A DNA stretch of 64,000 nucleotides. Origin: Psychrobacter fulvigenes. GTDB taxonomy: Bacteria; Pseudomonadota; Gammaproteobacteria; Pseudomonadales; Moraxellaceae. The stretch spans positions 1,922,001-1,986,000 of the forward strand of contig NZ_CAJGZP010000001.1 of the NCBI RefSeq assembly GCF_904846155.1. The letters run 5' to 3'. Made by a program: the position numbers and the translations under genes. This document shows positions 37,633 through 49,178 of the stretch, in pieces; position 1 is the first letter of the stretch, and each line of letters starts with the position of its first letter. Below the pieces are notes generated by a model. The model was not told the DNA's origin. It did no database searches and saw only the letters and a list, made by a program, of their open reading frames with translations.

Positions 37633-38907
37633 ATGAGAAAAATCTGGCGTTGGTACATGAGTATGTCGTTCATGGTCAAAATGACCGGCGGCTTTTTAAT
37701 CGGAATCTTGCTTGGAATTGTGCTTGGTGAACATAGTAGCTTTCTAGCGCCACTTGGTACCCTATTTTTAAACCTATTGAAAATGATCGTGATCCCGCTT
37801 GTAATATTTTCTTTGATGGTAGCGGTTAATCACTCAAACCCTAAAGAGTTAGGTCGTATAGGATTAAAAATATTTCCCTTCTACCTTTTTTCCACAGGTA
37901 TTGCAGTAGTAATCGGCATCATCTTAGCTAAAGTCACAAACCCAGGGGCTGGTTTTTCTTTGCCTACAGAAGTTGTTATGGATACTCCTGTTCGCCCATC
38001 CTTTATAGATACAATACTGAATATGGTGCCGAGTAATATTTTTAATGCTCTTGTTCAAGGTAATATTCTAGCAGTAGTTTTTGTTTCTGTCATAGCTGGC
38101 TTAGCTATTTTGTTTATGCGCCACTCATTGGACAAAAAACAGCAAGAAATGGGCGAGTTCTTATTTAAACTCCTCGAAGCTTGTAATGAAGTCATATCTA
38201 AAATTCTTAATGGTATCTTAATATATGCCCCTATTGGAGTGTTAGGTATTACGGCTAATACATTTGGAACTCAAGGACTAGACACTGCTATCGCTCTTGG
38301 GAAGTTTATCGGCACTTCATACCTTGGAGTAATTATCCTGGTTGGAGTGGCGTTCCCAATAATGATGAAATTGTTTGGTATTAAAGTTATCCAGTTCTAC
38401 AAGGATATTAAAGAAGCTGCTTTTACATCATTTGTTACTAGTAGTAGTATCGGTACTTTACCAGTTACTATTAAATGTGCAGAAAAGGCCGGTATTGGTG
38501 AACGAGTTGCAAAGCTCACATTGCCTATTGGCGCAACAGTAAATATGAATGGTACAGCAATACGGTTTGGTGTTGCAGTTATCTTTGCCGCAGAAATTAT
38601 GGGGATGACTTTATCAACGCCAGAGTTGGCTACTATCGTTATAATCGGCACTATGGCAGCTATCGGTACTGCTGGCGTACCAGGGGCTGGATTGATTGGT
38701 ATGTCTATCGTCTTTACACAAGCAGGCTTACCAATTGAGATTGTGGCACTGACGGCAGGTATTAATATCTTAGTAGATATGATCTTCACTTTTGGTAACG
38801 TTGTTGGAGATTTAGTTGGTGCCAAAATAGTTGATCAGACTGAGAAGTGGAAAGGAGATACTGTTGAGGAAAACCAAGTAATTGTCACTTCAAAAGCTGT
38901 AATGTAA
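37633..38907 (+). CDS. dicarboxylate/amino acid:cation symporter (DAACS, GltP-like)
   Basis: A 424-residue inner-membrane carrier with eight-plus hydrophobic segments and the family's hairpin motifs: the Ser-rich FVTSSSIGTLPVTIKCAEK (HP1) and GATVNMNGTAIRFGV (TM7 NMxGT), then AAIGTAGVPGAGLIGMSIV (HP2). It imports glutamate, aspartate or C4-dicarboxylates with H+ or Na+. Context with 2-aminoadipate genes suggests an acidic amino acid such as 2-aminoadipate or glutamate, but this is inference. GGAGAT precedes the ATG. Control by the divergent LysR protein is likely. Confidence 0.88.
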   Translation: MRKIWRWYMSMSFMVKMTGGFLIGILLGIVLGEHSSFLAPLGTLFLNLLKMIVIPLVIFSLMVAVNHSNPKELGRIGLKIFPFYLFSTGIAVVIGIILAKVTNPGAGFSLPTEVVMDTPVRPSFIDTILNMVPSNIFNALVQGNILAVVFVSVIAGLAILFMRHSLDKKQQEMGEFLFKLLEACNEVISKILNGILIYAPIGVLGITANTFGTQGLDTAIALGKFIGTSYLGVIILVGVAFPIMMKLFGIKVIQFYKDIKEAAFTSFVTSSSIGTLPVTIKCAEKAGIGERVAKLTLPIGATVNMNGTAIRFGVAVIFAAEIMGMTLSTPELATIVIIGTMAAIGTAGVPGAGLIGMSIVFTQAGLPIEIVALTAGINILVDMIFTFGNVVGDLVGAKIVDQTEKWKGDTVEENQVIVTSKAVM

Positions 38908-39078
38908 GGAGCTAATTATAGTTTATTAGATTCTGATAAGTAAGATCAATGTAGGTTTATTAGCGCTACATATAACTCTCGGTGAAAGAAAAATATTCAC
39001 TATCATATCAACTTATCAATCAACTTTGATTAACTTACTTTAATTATTAAGCTTAATTGATAATAGGCCTAATATACA

Positions 39079-39114
39079 AAAACCCTTACAGCTATTAGCT
39101 TGTAAGGGTTTTTA
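39079..39114 (+). terminator. rho-independent terminator
   Basis: AACCCTTACA (39081-39090) and TGTAAGGGTT (39101-39110) make a 10-bp stem with an A-run before and TTTTT after. It is about 170 bp after the symporter stop and nearly the same sequence as the terminator at 52445-52479. Confidence 0.85.
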
Positions 39115-39170
39115 TTGTCTAAAATTTAGTAAAGTATAACTATATAAAAATTATTTAATACTTTGTTATC

Positions 39171-39450
39171 TGAACCGCCCTGACTCTATAGGAAGCTTCT
39201 TTAATGGTTGGATTAAGCTTTGCATTTGCACTGAGACAGGAATGGCTTGGTCTATGTGTTTTTTATACCATGATCGCAGGGTTTCAGGTGAGCTGCCCAT
39301 CTTTGACACTATGGCTTGGATAGCTACCCAAGTGGAAAATAGTTGTTTGCTACCTCAGTCAGCATGCGAACGGCGCGCTCTTTAATCTCGGAATTTTAGA
39401 TTTTGGTTTTCATTGTTCTACTCTTTCAGAATATTTAATCTCAAGCGGTT
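39171..39450 (-). mobile_element. decayed IS3-family fragment (orfA relic)
   Basis: The left end begins TGAACCGCCC, as does the intact IS3 element at 1193. The minus strand from an ATG at 39413 encodes MKTKI then a stop. In another frame PEIKERAVRMLTE matches OrfA of the intact element (PEMKERAVRMLIE). The sequence is broken by several stops and shifts, and no orfB remains. It is a dead remnant of a related IS. Confidence 0.7.
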
Positions 39451-39876
39451 TAGTCCAATTTTATTATGCTAATACTGGAAGTATGTAGCTTGATTTTTAT
39501 CGTTAAGATACTTGATTAAAACCTCCCAAATCTATTCCTACATATTTGACAGCATAGCTTAACGGACCCCCTACCTTCAAACCCGTATAAACAAATTTTG
39601 GTTATGCAGCCTGACGATAGAAATCCATCCACATCTGTCTTCGTAATCTATAGCGCAATGGAATTAGTGAAAACTGAATTATTCCATACAGAGTGATTTG
39701 TCATAACGTTTCTTATAAAAACAAAGATTAGTCCCTTATACAGATGTTCAACTACTAGCATAGCTCAGATATCTAAATTAGTTGCCCTCTATACCTCCTC
39801 AACCTTCTTAATTTAATTAAAGGAAGTCAATGTATTTAGGTTATAAGTTAGATATCTGAACGTAATTCTCTATTAA
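39451..39876. other. gene-free region between an IS relic and ppc
   Basis: This stretch is downstream of ppc. On the minus strand about 35 codons stay open and end LRRQMWMDFYRQAA at about 39605-39680, which may be the tail of another decayed gene. Nothing else could be assigned, and no clear ppc terminator is visible. Confidence 0.35.
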
Positions 39877-42651
39877 TTAACCCGTATTGCGTAGACCCGC
39901 TGCCAAAGCATTGATACTACGGATTAATGGATCTTCAACAGCAAGATCATCGTCATCATATATAGCGTCTTTTTGTCTGGCACGTTTCAACAACTCGATT
40001 TGGATATAATTAATCGGATCTAAATAAGCATTTCGCCATTGTAGGGACGCGGCAAGGCTTTGCTGATGCGCCAATAACGATGTCTGATTGAGCAAAGAGT
40101 TCAAACCTGAGAAGGTTAGATGATGCTCATCGATTACCGCTTGCATAATCTTTTCACGTAATCCCTCATCTTCACATAACTGACTATAAGCCTGAGCAAT
40201 GCTCATCTCAGACTTAGTAAACGCCATTTCAATATTGCTAATAAATACGTTAAAAAATGGCCAGCAACTGTTCATCTCTCTCATTAAAGCTTCGTCTTCT
40301 TTAACGCTATGAAGAGCACTACCTACGCCATACCAAGCTGGTAGGGTAAAGCGCGCTAAAGACCAACCAAACACCCAAGGAATCGCCCGCAAGGTTGTCT
40401 TACTTGGCAGCCCTTTGTTACGGTGCGCTGGGCGCGAGCCTATATTTAATAAAGAGATTTCCTGCACTGGTGTCACTTGTGAGTAGAACTGATAGAACCC
40501 TTCGGTATGGTCCGTAAGCGTACGATAACTTTGTTCACCCGCATCTGCTAAACGTGCAAAGAGTGCTTCATAAGTTGGCAGCTCAGGTGGCTGCACTACA
40601 AATCTTGTTGAACACGCTTTGAGGGTACCAGTGATGCCCATGGTAAGCTCAAATACAGCGGTATCGGTGTTGGCATATTTGGCATAAAGGACTTCACCTT
40701 GCTCAGTGACTTTAATTTCTCCATGCAGTGTCCCTGCGGGCTGAGCGGCAATTGCATTATGTGTTGAGCCGCCACCACGACTGACAGAGCCACCGCGCCC
40801 ATGGAAAAGGCGTGTTTTGATGCCATATTCAGCAGCGATACGATTGATGGTTTGCTGCGCGCTATAAAGCTGCCATGCAGACGTAATAATACCGCCATCT
40901 TTCGATGAATCTGAATAGCCTAACATGATTTCTTGGGTATTATCTGAGTGCGCAAGCAACCCTCGATATAGCGGATTGTCCAACACGGCAGGTAAGATCT
41001 TATCGATATTTTTAAGATCTTCGATGGTTTCAAACAAGGGTGCGACGGGTAAGTCAGCAGACAGCTGACCTGCATCATCAACCCTGCATAAGCCTGCAAA
41101 ACGCATCAGTAGTAAGACTTCTAATAATTGACTGGCATTATTGGTCATCGAAATGACATAACTGCCAAACGTATCTTGCCCGACCAGCTTACGTAATGTT
41201 GCCACTGAGTTCATCAAGGCTAATTGTTCACGGGTTTTATCAGTCAAGTTATCGGTATAAATGAGCGGTGTACCAGGCTTTTCAAGTAAACGCGTCAACC
41301 ACTCTTGGCGCTCGGTTTCACCCAGAGTCTGATAGTCTGGTAAGTTCGAGGCATTGGCGAAAATATCGGCGATCACTTCACTATGATAAGACGACTCTTG
41401 GCGGATATCGAGTGCTGCCAAATGAAAGCCACAGGTTTTGACCAGACGAATCGTATCGAGTAATAAGCCTTCGCCATGTGCTTTGTCATGAGTATTGACA
41501 CTTTGACGGATGATGCGTAAATCTTCTAATAGCTCTTGTGGGTTGGCGTAAGCATCGTGTGCGGCGTCAAGGTCTGCACCTTTACTTTGAATGTGACGAT
41601 TGGTCGCTTTTATTTTGGCAAGGATAATCGATAACAACCTTCGGTACGGCTCATTGTTGTAATCATCAGGATTATAATAAAATACTTTTTGATCGAGAGT
41701 GGCGTATTCCTTTATACGAGCATAAACGTCTGGTGCAATCTCAATAATGGTATCGCTGTGAATAAGTTCACGGCGCAGTTTTTTTAGCAGCACTTGATAA
41801 TGACGCAGCACGGTATCAGCATGCATCAATACGGCCATTTCTGTGGTGTCATGAGTGACAAAGGGATTGCCATCTCTGTCGCCACCTATCCAAGAGCCAA
41901 AACTCATAAAGGCAGGTAATGGGTAGTCTGTTAGCTCTGGATAAATATCAACAATGGCGTCTTTAATATTACGATAAACCTTTGGAATGGCATTGAATAA
42001 ACTGGCATTAAAATAATGCAGGCCATTATTAATTTCGTCATAGACTAAAGGCTTACGCGTACGCACTTCATCCGATGACCATAATAAATCAATCGTCTGC
42101 GCCGTTTTCTCTTTCGCTTGTTCGTAGGCAAAGCTGTCTTCTGCAAGATTGTTTAAGGCATCGCTGTGCGTAAACAGACTTTGTAATAGATTCATGGTCG
42201 TACGGCGGCGCGCTTCAGTAGGATGGGCGGTAAATACGGGTATAAATTTCAGCTGCTCAATCAGCTCTTGCATTTGGGCAGGTTCAATATTGCGTTCGCG
42301 ACATTCAAGCAAGGTGCGGCGAAACGAGCCTTCCCAGCTTTGATCGGATTGCATACGCAAGGCATGACGCTGCTCGCGTAAGTAATTTTCTTCACTTAAA
42401 TTGGCCAAGAAGAAATAGATAGAAAAGCTGCGGATGACGTTTTTTAAGGTTTGATTGTCTAAAGAAGCAATGAAGTCGATGAGTTGTTGCTGGTTCGCGT
42501 CGTTAGGCTCACGGCGTTGTTGAATAAAACCTTTACGCAGGGTTTCAATCGTATTAAGTGTTTCTTCGCCCGTCTGGCGAGAAATTGCATCTCCTAGGAA
42601 TGAGCCTAATAAGCTGATGCGTTCGCGTAATACGTCGTTATCGATAGTCAT
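39877..42651 (-). CDS. ppc: phosphoenolpyruvate carboxylase
   Basis: A full-length 924-residue enzyme making oxaloacetate from PEP and bicarbonate, an anaplerotic supply for the TCA cycle. Signatures include VFTAHPTEARRRT with the catalytic His (about 138), SWIGGDRDGNPFV, GYSDSSKDGGIITSAW, FHGRGGSVSRGGGSTH and the invariant C-terminal RNTG. It stands alone, with 165 bp to lldD upstream. Its supply of oxaloacetate complements the nearby malic enzyme and the pyruvate-yielding sugar pathway. Confidence 0.97.
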   Translation of the reverse strand: MTIDNDVLRERISLLGSFLGDAISRQTGEETLNTIETLRKGFIQQRREPNDANQQQLIDFIASLDNQTLKNVIRSFSIYFFLANLSEENYLREQRHALRMQSDQSWEGSFRRTLLECRERNIEPAQMQELIEQLKFIPVFTAHPTEARRRTTMNLLQSLFTHSDALNNLAEDSFAYEQAKEKTAQTIDLLWSSDEVRTRKPLVYDEINNGLHYFNASLFNAIPKVYRNIKDAIVDIYPELTDYPLPAFMSFGSWIGGDRDGNPFVTHDTTEMAVLMHADTVLRHYQVLLKKLRRELIHSDTIIEIAPDVYARIKEYATLDQKVFYYNPDDYNNEPYRRLLSIILAKIKATNRHIQSKGADLDAAHDAYANPQELLEDLRIIRQSVNTHDKAHGEGLLLDTIRLVKTCGFHLAALDIRQESSYHSEVIADIFANASNLPDYQTLGETERQEWLTRLLEKPGTPLIYTDNLTDKTREQLALMNSVATLRKLVGQDTFGSYVISMTNNASQLLEVLLLMRFAGLCRVDDAGQLSADLPVAPLFETIEDLKNIDKILPAVLDNPLYRGLLAHSDNTQEIMLGYSDSSKDGGIITSAWQLYSAQQTINRIAAEYGIKTRLFHGRGGSVSRGGGSTHNAIAAQPAGTLHGEIKVTEQGEVLYAKYANTDTAVFELTMGITGTLKACSTRFVVQPPELPTYEALFARLADAGEQSYRTLTDHTEGFYQFYSQVTPVQEISLLNIGSRPAHRNKGLPSKTTLRAIPWVFGWSLARFTLPAWYGVGSALHSVKEDEALMREMNSCWPFFNVFISNIEMAFTKSEMSIAQAYSQLCEDEGLREKIMQAVIDEHHLTFSGLNSLLNQTSLLAHQQSLAASLQWRNAYLDPINYIQIELLKRARQKDAIYDDDDLAVEDPLIRSINALAAGLRNTG

Positions 42652-42817
42652 CCTTAACCTTCTCGTTAAATTAGTGGGTGAAATAGTCGTGTGGTTTTAA
42701 GAGTAATTATTCTATGACAAGCCACTTAACATGTTTATGTGGTTCTTGAAGCTCTCGGTAATCATCATTCAAGACAATAAGCTGATTTCATATATTTATA
42801 GGCTCTGCACGCTCGGT

Positions 42818-43960
42818 TTAATTACTCAGTTTGACCAAACAGTCTGAGTTAATATCAGAAATAGTTTTGGCGCCAGTCAAGGTCATCGCGACGCGTATTT
42901 CTTTATCTATCAGCTCTAGCAGATTACTTACTCCTGCACCGCCATCCGCCGCTAAAGCATATATAAATGCGCGTCCTAGCATACAGATATCAGCCCCTAA
43001 AGCCAACATACGTACGACGTCTAAGCCACTGCGTATGCCAGAGTCTGCTAAAATTTTAATCTCTCCTTTGACGGCATCGGCAATAGAAGGCAGAGCACGC
43101 GCACTTGATAAAACACCATCCAACTGTCGTCCACCATGATTGGACACAATTATACCGTCTGCACCAAAACGTACAGCGTCTTTGGCATCTTCTGGGTCCA
43201 AAATACCTTTGATGACCATAGGCCCATCCCAGTATTCACGAATCCAATCTAAATCTTTCCAAGAAATAGAGGGATCAAAGTTATTACCTAGCCAGCCTAT
43301 ATAGTCCTCAAGCCCTGTAGGCTTACCTAAATAAGTAGAAATATTACCCAAATCATGCGGTCGACCTTGCAAGCCCACATCCCAAGCCCATTGTGGATGC
43401 GTCACAGACTGTAAGTAACGGCGCATAGCTGAATTTTTACCACTCATACCAGAGTGCGCATCGCGGTAGCGTGCCCCTGGTACTGGCATATCTACCGTAA
43501 AGACCAATGTCGAACACCCCGCAGCTTTGGCACGCTCCAGAGCATTTCGCATAAAGCCTCGGTCCTTTAATACATAAAGCTGAAACCACATCGGACGGTT
43601 GATTTTAGGTACCACTTCCTCAATCGGACAAACAGAAACCGTTGACATTGTAAACGGAATGCCTTTTTGATCGGCTGCCATAGCTGCCTGTACTTCTCCG
43701 CGGCGGGCATACATGCCCGTCAAACCGACGGGTGATAACGCTACTGGCATAGACAGAGTTTCATTAAATAACTGCGTCTCTAAGCTCAGTTGTGACATAT
43801 CATTCAGTACACGTTGCCTAAGAGCAATCTGTGATAAATCTTCAGTATTACGTTTTAAGGTATATTCATCATAAGCACCGCCATCTATATAATGAAACAA
43901 GAATGGTGGCAGTCGGCGCTTGGCAGCAGCTCTGTAGTCATTTGCAGATGAAATAATCAT
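42818..43960 (-). CDS. lldD: L-lactate dehydrogenase (quinone), FMN-dependent
   Basis: About 380 residues, very like E. coli LldD throughout, starting [20 protein letters not shown]. The ATG at 43960 is chosen over an upstream codon at 43987. The FMN alpha-hydroxyacid oxidase motif is [18 protein letters not shown], with catalytic His and Arg visible. It oxidises L-lactate to pyruvate at the inner membrane and passes electrons to quinone. It lies 251 bp after the L-fucose operon in the same direction; L-lactate is an end product of that pathway, so the placement makes metabolic sense. No lldP or lldR gene is adjacent. Confidence 0.95.
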   Translation of the reverse strand: MIISSANDYRAAAKRRLPPFLFHYIDGGAYDEYTLKRNTEDLSQIALRQRVLNDMSQLSLETQLFNETLSMPVALSPVGLTGMYARRGEVQAAMAADQKGIPFTMSTVSVCPIEEVVPKINRPMWFQLYVLKDRGFMRNALERAKAAGCSTLVFTVDMPVPGARYRDAHSGMSGKNSAMRRYLQSVTHPQWAWDVGLQGRPHDLGNISTYLGKPTGLEDYIGWLGNNFDPSISWKDLDWIREYWDGPMVIKGILDPEDAKDAVRFGADGIIVSNHGGRQLDGVLSSARALPSIADAVKGEIKILADSGIRSGLDVVRMLALGADICMLGRAFIYALAADGGAGVSNLLELIDKEIRVAMTLTGAKTISDINSDCLVKLSN

Positions 43961-44211
43961 ACGTTTGCCCTTTTGTATTCTATTCAATCTCTAGATCAAT
44001 TCTGGAAACTCAAATTATGAGATGTGTTTTCGCACAAATATTTTTAATTTAATAAGCGATAACGCCAATGCACACTAAATCTGATACATGGCGCAAATCA
44101 CTAGTATAAATTACTTTCTGAAAATCTTAGTAGACTCATAGCAGAAGTAAGTTTATGCCAGTGATTATGCAGCAAATATATATAAAGTGGATTGCCTGTA
44201 TATACGCCACT

Positions 44212-45462
44212 TTAATTAACTACAGTTTCTGCTTTAACTAATGCTGTATTTTTATAGCTGAAGGCATAAGCTAACACTATAAGGAAACAAACTAATGGCA
44301 AGACATAAGCAATATGAGTCCCAAAATGATCAGCCATTTTACCCATAAAGTATGGCATCACAGCACCACCTACAATTGCCATAATCATAAACGAACTGCC
44401 AATCTTAGTTTTAGAGCCTAGATTCTTCACGCCCATTGCAAAAATGGTTGGAAACATGCTCGACATAAAGAAGAAAACTGCGATTGCAGCAATGACGGCA
44501 ATATAATCAGCGCCTGAAAGAATCACACCACAGAGTACTGTATTAATAATGGCGTAGATCATCAACAGTTTGTTTGCCGCAATTTTAGACATCAATGCAG
44601 TGCTTACGAAGCGTCCAATTAAAAATGCAAGCATCGCAATGGACAAAAAGTAAGCACCTTGCTGGCTCGAACTTTGAGGCCACGTTTCTACCATCAGGTT
44701 AATGAAGAATGCACCCACACCAACTTGGGCGGCCACGTAGAAAAACAGCGTAATGACACCAAATTTAAATTCGCTATGTGACCACAATGAAGCGCTATTA
44801 TTTCCAACATTAGCTGCATCGAGTTTCGCTTCGTTTTCACGTAAGTCTGGTAGTTTGGCTTTGGCAAAAAATGCAATTAGCACAATAACAACAAGCGCAA
44901 TGCCAACATAGGTATAGGTTACCGCAGTAAAATCGCCTGAAGCTGCTTTACCGCTCTCGCTAAAGAAGAATAAACCGCCAATTAAGGGACCAAAAAACTG
45001 GCCAAGACCATTGAATGACTGAGACAAGTTCAGACGCTGTTCTGCGGTTGCAGGATCACCCAGTGCAGCCGAATATGGGTTGGCTGCTGTTTCTAGACAG
45101 CCCAAGCCTAAAGCCAGTACAAATAATGCGAATAGAAAAAAGCCGAAAGTTAACTGCATGGCTGCCGGTACGAATAGCAAAGCACCAATAGCATATAAGG
45201 ATAAGCCTAAAAGAATACCAGCTTTATAGCCTTTTTTATCGATAAACAAACCTGCAGGTAGGGCAATAACAAAATAGGCGCCAAAATAGGCGGCCTGAAT
45301 TAAGCCTGACTGCGCTTTAGTAATGTGCAATGCTTCCTGAAAATGCTTATTTAAAACATCGACTAAACCATATGAAAGGCCCCACATAAAAAACAGTGTA
45401 GTGACCAAGATAAAGCCCAATCGGAATTGTGGTTCCGTTATTTTTGCCTTCATGTTTTGCAT
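44212..45462 (-). CDS. fucP: L-fucose:H+ symporter (FucP-like MFS transporter)
   Basis: A 416-residue MFS protein with 12 predicted membrane helices. FucP-type features are the opening FRLGFILVTTLFFMWGLSYGL, VLNKHFQEALHITKAQSGL, a long run LGLGCLETAANPYSAALGDP, and LAQSFNGLGQFFGPLIGG-like sequence. It is the last gene of the fucose catabolic cluster, 33 bp after the mutarotase. It brings L-fucose (or related 6-deoxy-L-sugars) into the cytoplasm. Confidence 0.9.
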   Translation of the reverse strand: MQNMKAKITEPQFRLGFILVTTLFFMWGLSYGLVDVLNKHFQEALHITKAQSGLIQAAYFGAYFVIALPAGLFIDKKGYKAGILLGLSLYAIGALLFVPAAMQLTFGFFLFALFVLALGLGCLETAANPYSAALGDPATAEQRLNLSQSFNGLGQFFGPLIGGLFFFSESGKAASGDFTAVTYTYVGIALVVIVLIAFFAKAKLPDLRENEAKLDAANVGNNSASLWSHSEFKFGVITLFFYVAAQVGVGAFFINLMVETWPQSSSQQGAYFLSIAMLAFLIGRFVSTALMSKIAANKLLMIYAIINTVLCGVILSGADYIAVIAAIAVFFFMSSMFPTIFAMGVKNLGSKTKIGSSFMIMAIVGGAVMPYFMGKMADHFGTHIAYVLPLVCFLIVLAYAFSYKNTALVKAETVVN

Positions 45463-45495
45463 CCTTGTAGATTGTTACGTCCTTGTAGTTTTGAT

Positions 45496-45831
45496 TTATG
45501 GGTTTAAATCAAATATTTTTTTCATCTCTATCCACTTTTCATTTGCTGTAGCGCTTTGTAATGGCTGCTGAAACTGAGACATCAATATCTCCCATTCCAC
45601 ATTTTTCGGCTCAGACAGCGCAATCTTGTTGGCTACAGCTGGATCATAATCATCTCGAGTGTCCATGATCATAAAAAGGCGGTTTTCTATTTGCCAAATT
45701 TGCATATCTAGCACACCGCGCTGCTTAATATTGCTAGCAATTTCAGGCCAAATATTTTGATGAAAATGCTGGTATTGCTTTACTTTTTCTACATCCTTGA
45801 TGAGATCAAGCGCTAAACAATAGCGTTTCAT
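45496..45831 (-). CDS. L-rhamnose/L-fucose mutarotase (RhaM/DUF718 family)
   Basis: A 111-residue dimeric alpha/beta barrel of the RhaM family: MKRYCLALDLIKD, YQHFHQNIWPEI with the catalytic His, FMIMDTRDDYDP, and the C-terminal WIEMKKIFDL. It interconverts sugar anomers. In this operon its substrate is most likely L-fucose, supplying the anomer used by the dehydrogenase. Confidence 0.85.
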   Translation of the reverse strand: MKRYCLALDLIKDVEKVKQYQHFHQNIWPEIASNIKQRGVLDMQIWQIENRLFMIMDTRDDYDPAVANKIALSEPKNVEWEILMSQFQQPLQSATANEKWIEMKKIFDLNP

Positions 45832-45889
45832 TTAAGCTCTCCTGCTTAAGGTTTTCTAGCGAGACTAACTCATGGCCAAGCCCGTTTAA

Positions 45890-46666
<777 letters not shown>

Positions 46667-46732
46667 TTAAACGTACTCCTGATTTTTTTTGATATTAATG
46701 TCTCGAATTCACCTGAACTAACTTATATATTT

Positions 46733-47557
46733 TTATAATTTATACAGGCGCTGAGCGGTACCACTCTCGACTTGTAGACGCTCTGAATCACTCCACTCCC
46801 GTGACCACTGTTGCCAAAAATCCATCAACTGCGTATAAGAATGCGTGGCATAAGACACGGGCCAGTCTGAACCCCAAACCAAGCGCTCTGGACCAAACAG
46901 CTCTAATGCCATATCCAGATGGGCTTGGAAATCTTCTGCCTTACAGTTGGGACCACCTTCAGTGACTAAGCCGGAAATTTTTAGATTGACATGCTCTAAT
47001 GGCACAATGCGTTTCATCATTTTGATCCAACACTCAAAATCGGCTTTGCTATACATTTGCGGCTTGGCTAGATGATCGACCACCAGCTCATAGCGGTCAT
47101 GACGCTGGCAAAATTGTACGGCTGCATCGAGATCTTTTTGATGGATTAGCACACCGTATAACAATTCTGCCTGCTGAATTTTTTCAACGCCTGCGTTAAA
47201 CCCTTTATGATGGGTCATATACGCACTAGGATTTTTTTCGTCCTGTAGCATATGGCGAAAGCCTTTCATCTTTGGATTACGCTTAAAGACCTCCAACTGC
47301 TTATCGGCATCCCGTTCAAAATCAAACCAACCAACGATCCCTTTTATCAACTCATGTTGCTGGGCAAGGTCATTGAGGTAGTCATTTTCTGCTGCACATG
47401 GTCTTGCTTGCACTGCGATAATACCGTCGATATTGTCGGTAAGTTGAGGGCATAAATCCTTTGGCAACATATCCTTTGCAATGGGCGCTAAATCCCCCTG
47501 AATCCAAGGAAAATCATCCGCAGAATACTGCCAAAAATGTAAATGGCTGTCGATCAC
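46733..47557 (-). CDS. L-fucono-1,5-lactonase (amidohydrolase family)
   Basis: A 274-residue amidohydrolase_2 protein starting MIDSHLHFWQYSADDFPWI, with the HxH metal pair. LVVDHLAKPQM and LVWGSDWPVSYATHSY supply further His/Asp ligands. It hydrolyses L-fuconolactone to L-fuconate, the second step of the non-phosphorylating pathway. It lies 66 bp after the dehydrogenase gene on the 5' side of the map and 185 bp from the dehydratase gene. Confidence 0.9.
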   Translation of the reverse strand: MIDSHLHFWQYSADDFPWIQGDLAPIAKDMLPKDLCPQLTDNIDGIIAVQARPCAAENDYLNDLAQQHELIKGIVGWFDFERDADKQLEVFKRNPKMKGFRHMLQDEKNPSAYMTHHKGFNAGVEKIQQAELLYGVLIHQKDLDAAVQFCQRHDRYELVVDHLAKPQMYSKADFECWIKMMKRIVPLEHVNLKISGLVTEGGPNCKAEDFQAHLDMALELFGPERLVWGSDWPVSYATHSYTQLMDFWQQWSREWSDSERLQVESGTAQRLYKL

Positions 47558-47742
47558 GCAACACTCCTTGTTAACGGCTTTTTATATATCTGATAATCTC
47601 GTTTAAGCAATCATAAAAGTATTAATTCGAGAAAACCTCATTGCAATCTTTGATTTAACACTTCCTTGACTATTCGCATACCAGTAATCCTTTGATATGA
47701 ATCGCTTTAAATTCTCTTAAAGCGATTAGACTTATCTTTTAT

Positions 47743-49029
47743 TTATGCCTGTTCTTTGCGGAATAAATACTGTTGAATGGAAGCAGGCTTCATTTCAATT
47801 GAGAAGCCTGGCAACTTCGGTGGCATATAAGCAGCGTTTTCAATGACACAAGGCTCAACGAAATGCTCATGTAAATGATCGACAAATTCTGTGACACGGT
47901 CATCTTTCTTGGCAGAGAACCATAAATAATCAATCATGGATAAATGCTGAACATATTCGCACAAGCCCACACCACCGGCATGTGGACACACTTTCAATTC
48001 ATATTTTGCGGCCATTAATAACACAGCCATCACCTCATTAATACCGCCCATACGGCAGGCATCAATCTGCACTACATCGATGGCTTCGCGCATAATGAAC
48101 TGCTTAAACATAATGCGGTTTTGACACATCTCTCCTGTGGCGACCTCAATAGGAGCAATGGCCTGACGGATAGCACGGTGGGCTTCTACGTCATCTGGAG
48201 AAGTGGGCTCTTCAATAAACCAAGGCTTGGCAAACGCCAATTTCTGCATCCAATCGATGGCCTCTTGACGTTCCCAAATTTGGTTAGCATCGACCATCAA
48301 GTGGCGGTCTGGGCCCATAATTTCACGGGCAATACTCACGCGGCGAATATCTTCTGCCACATCACGGCCGACTTTTAACTTAATGTAATTAAAGCCTTCG
48401 TCTATCGCTTCTTGACACAGACGGGCTAGCTTTTCATCGCTATAACCCAACCAGCCTGCAGAAGTGGTATAACAGGGATAGCCTTCTTGCAGCAGCGTTT
48501 GCTCACGCTGATCTTTAGAGGGGGCATTCGCTTTTAATAAGGTCAGCGCTTCATCAGGAGTAATACAGTCGGTGATATAACTGAAATCAATACATTCCAC
48601 TACTTGTTCAGGGGTCATGTCAGCTACCAGCTTCCACACCGGCTTACCTTCACTTTTGGCCCATAAGTCCCAAATGGCATTGACCACTGCGCCGGTTGCC
48701 AAATGCATTGCGCCCTTGTCCGGACCAATCCAACGCAGTTGGCTGTCTGATGTCAAATGACGCCACATTAAGGCTGGGTTTTGTTTAATTTCATCGATAT
48801 CTAAGCCGACGACTAGGTGACGCATCGCTTCGATAGCCGTACAGCAAATCTCATTGCCACGGCCAATAGTAAAGGTCAGGCCATGACCGGACAGCGCCTC
48901 ATCGTCTGTTTTTAAAATGACGTAAGCGGCAGAGTAATCTGGATCAGGATTCATAGCATCCGAGCCATCTAGGTGTTGCGATGTGGGGAATCTAATGTCT
49001 AAGACTTCAAGATCTGTAATTTTAAGCAT
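47743..49029 (-). CDS. fucD: L-fuconate dehydratase
   Basis: A 428-residue enolase-superfamily enzyme. The catalytic set is visible: KxK in FNYIKLKVGRD, metal ligands in MVDANQIW (Asp), FIEEPTSPDD (Glu) and ATGEMCQNR (Glu), then the His base in VCPHAGGVGLCEYVQH. Length and sequence agree with FucD of Xanthomonas. It converts L-fuconate to 2-keto-3-deoxy-L-fuconate. It sits between the hydrolase and lactonase genes. Confidence 0.93.
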   Translation of the reverse strand: MLKITDLEVLDIRFPTSQHLDGSDAMNPDPDYSAAYVILKTDDEALSGHGLTFTIGRGNEICCTAIEAMRHLVVGLDIDEIKQNPALMWRHLTSDSQLRWIGPDKGAMHLATGAVVNAIWDLWAKSEGKPVWKLVADMTPEQVVECIDFSYITDCITPDEALTLLKANAPSKDQREQTLLQEGYPCYTTSAGWLGYSDEKLARLCQEAIDEGFNYIKLKVGRDVAEDIRRVSIAREIMGPDRHLMVDANQIWERQEAIDWMQKLAFAKPWFIEEPTSPDDVEAHRAIRQAIAPIEVATGEMCQNRIMFKQFIMREAIDVVQIDACRMGGINEVMAVLLMAAKYELKVCPHAGGVGLCEYVQHLSMIDYLWFSAKKDDRVTEFVDHLHEHFVEPCVIENAAYMPPKLPGFSIEMKPASIQQYLFRKEQA

Positions 49030-49178
49030 GATAAAAATCCATTTTTAACGTCATTTTTGGCGAGTAGCATCGATAATTAACATCGACAAGTCATATTTTT
49101 TGCAAACAAAGCCTCTACATGCATCGATTACCATGCAAGTGAAAAACAGGAGGCTAGATTTAAATTACGGAATGATAG

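Noticed and set aside
38397..38825. Antisense ORF of 142 residues within the symporter gene
   Set aside because: It mirrors the conserved hairpin region of the symporter with biased Pro/Ile/Val composition and no ribosome site; a shadow ORF.
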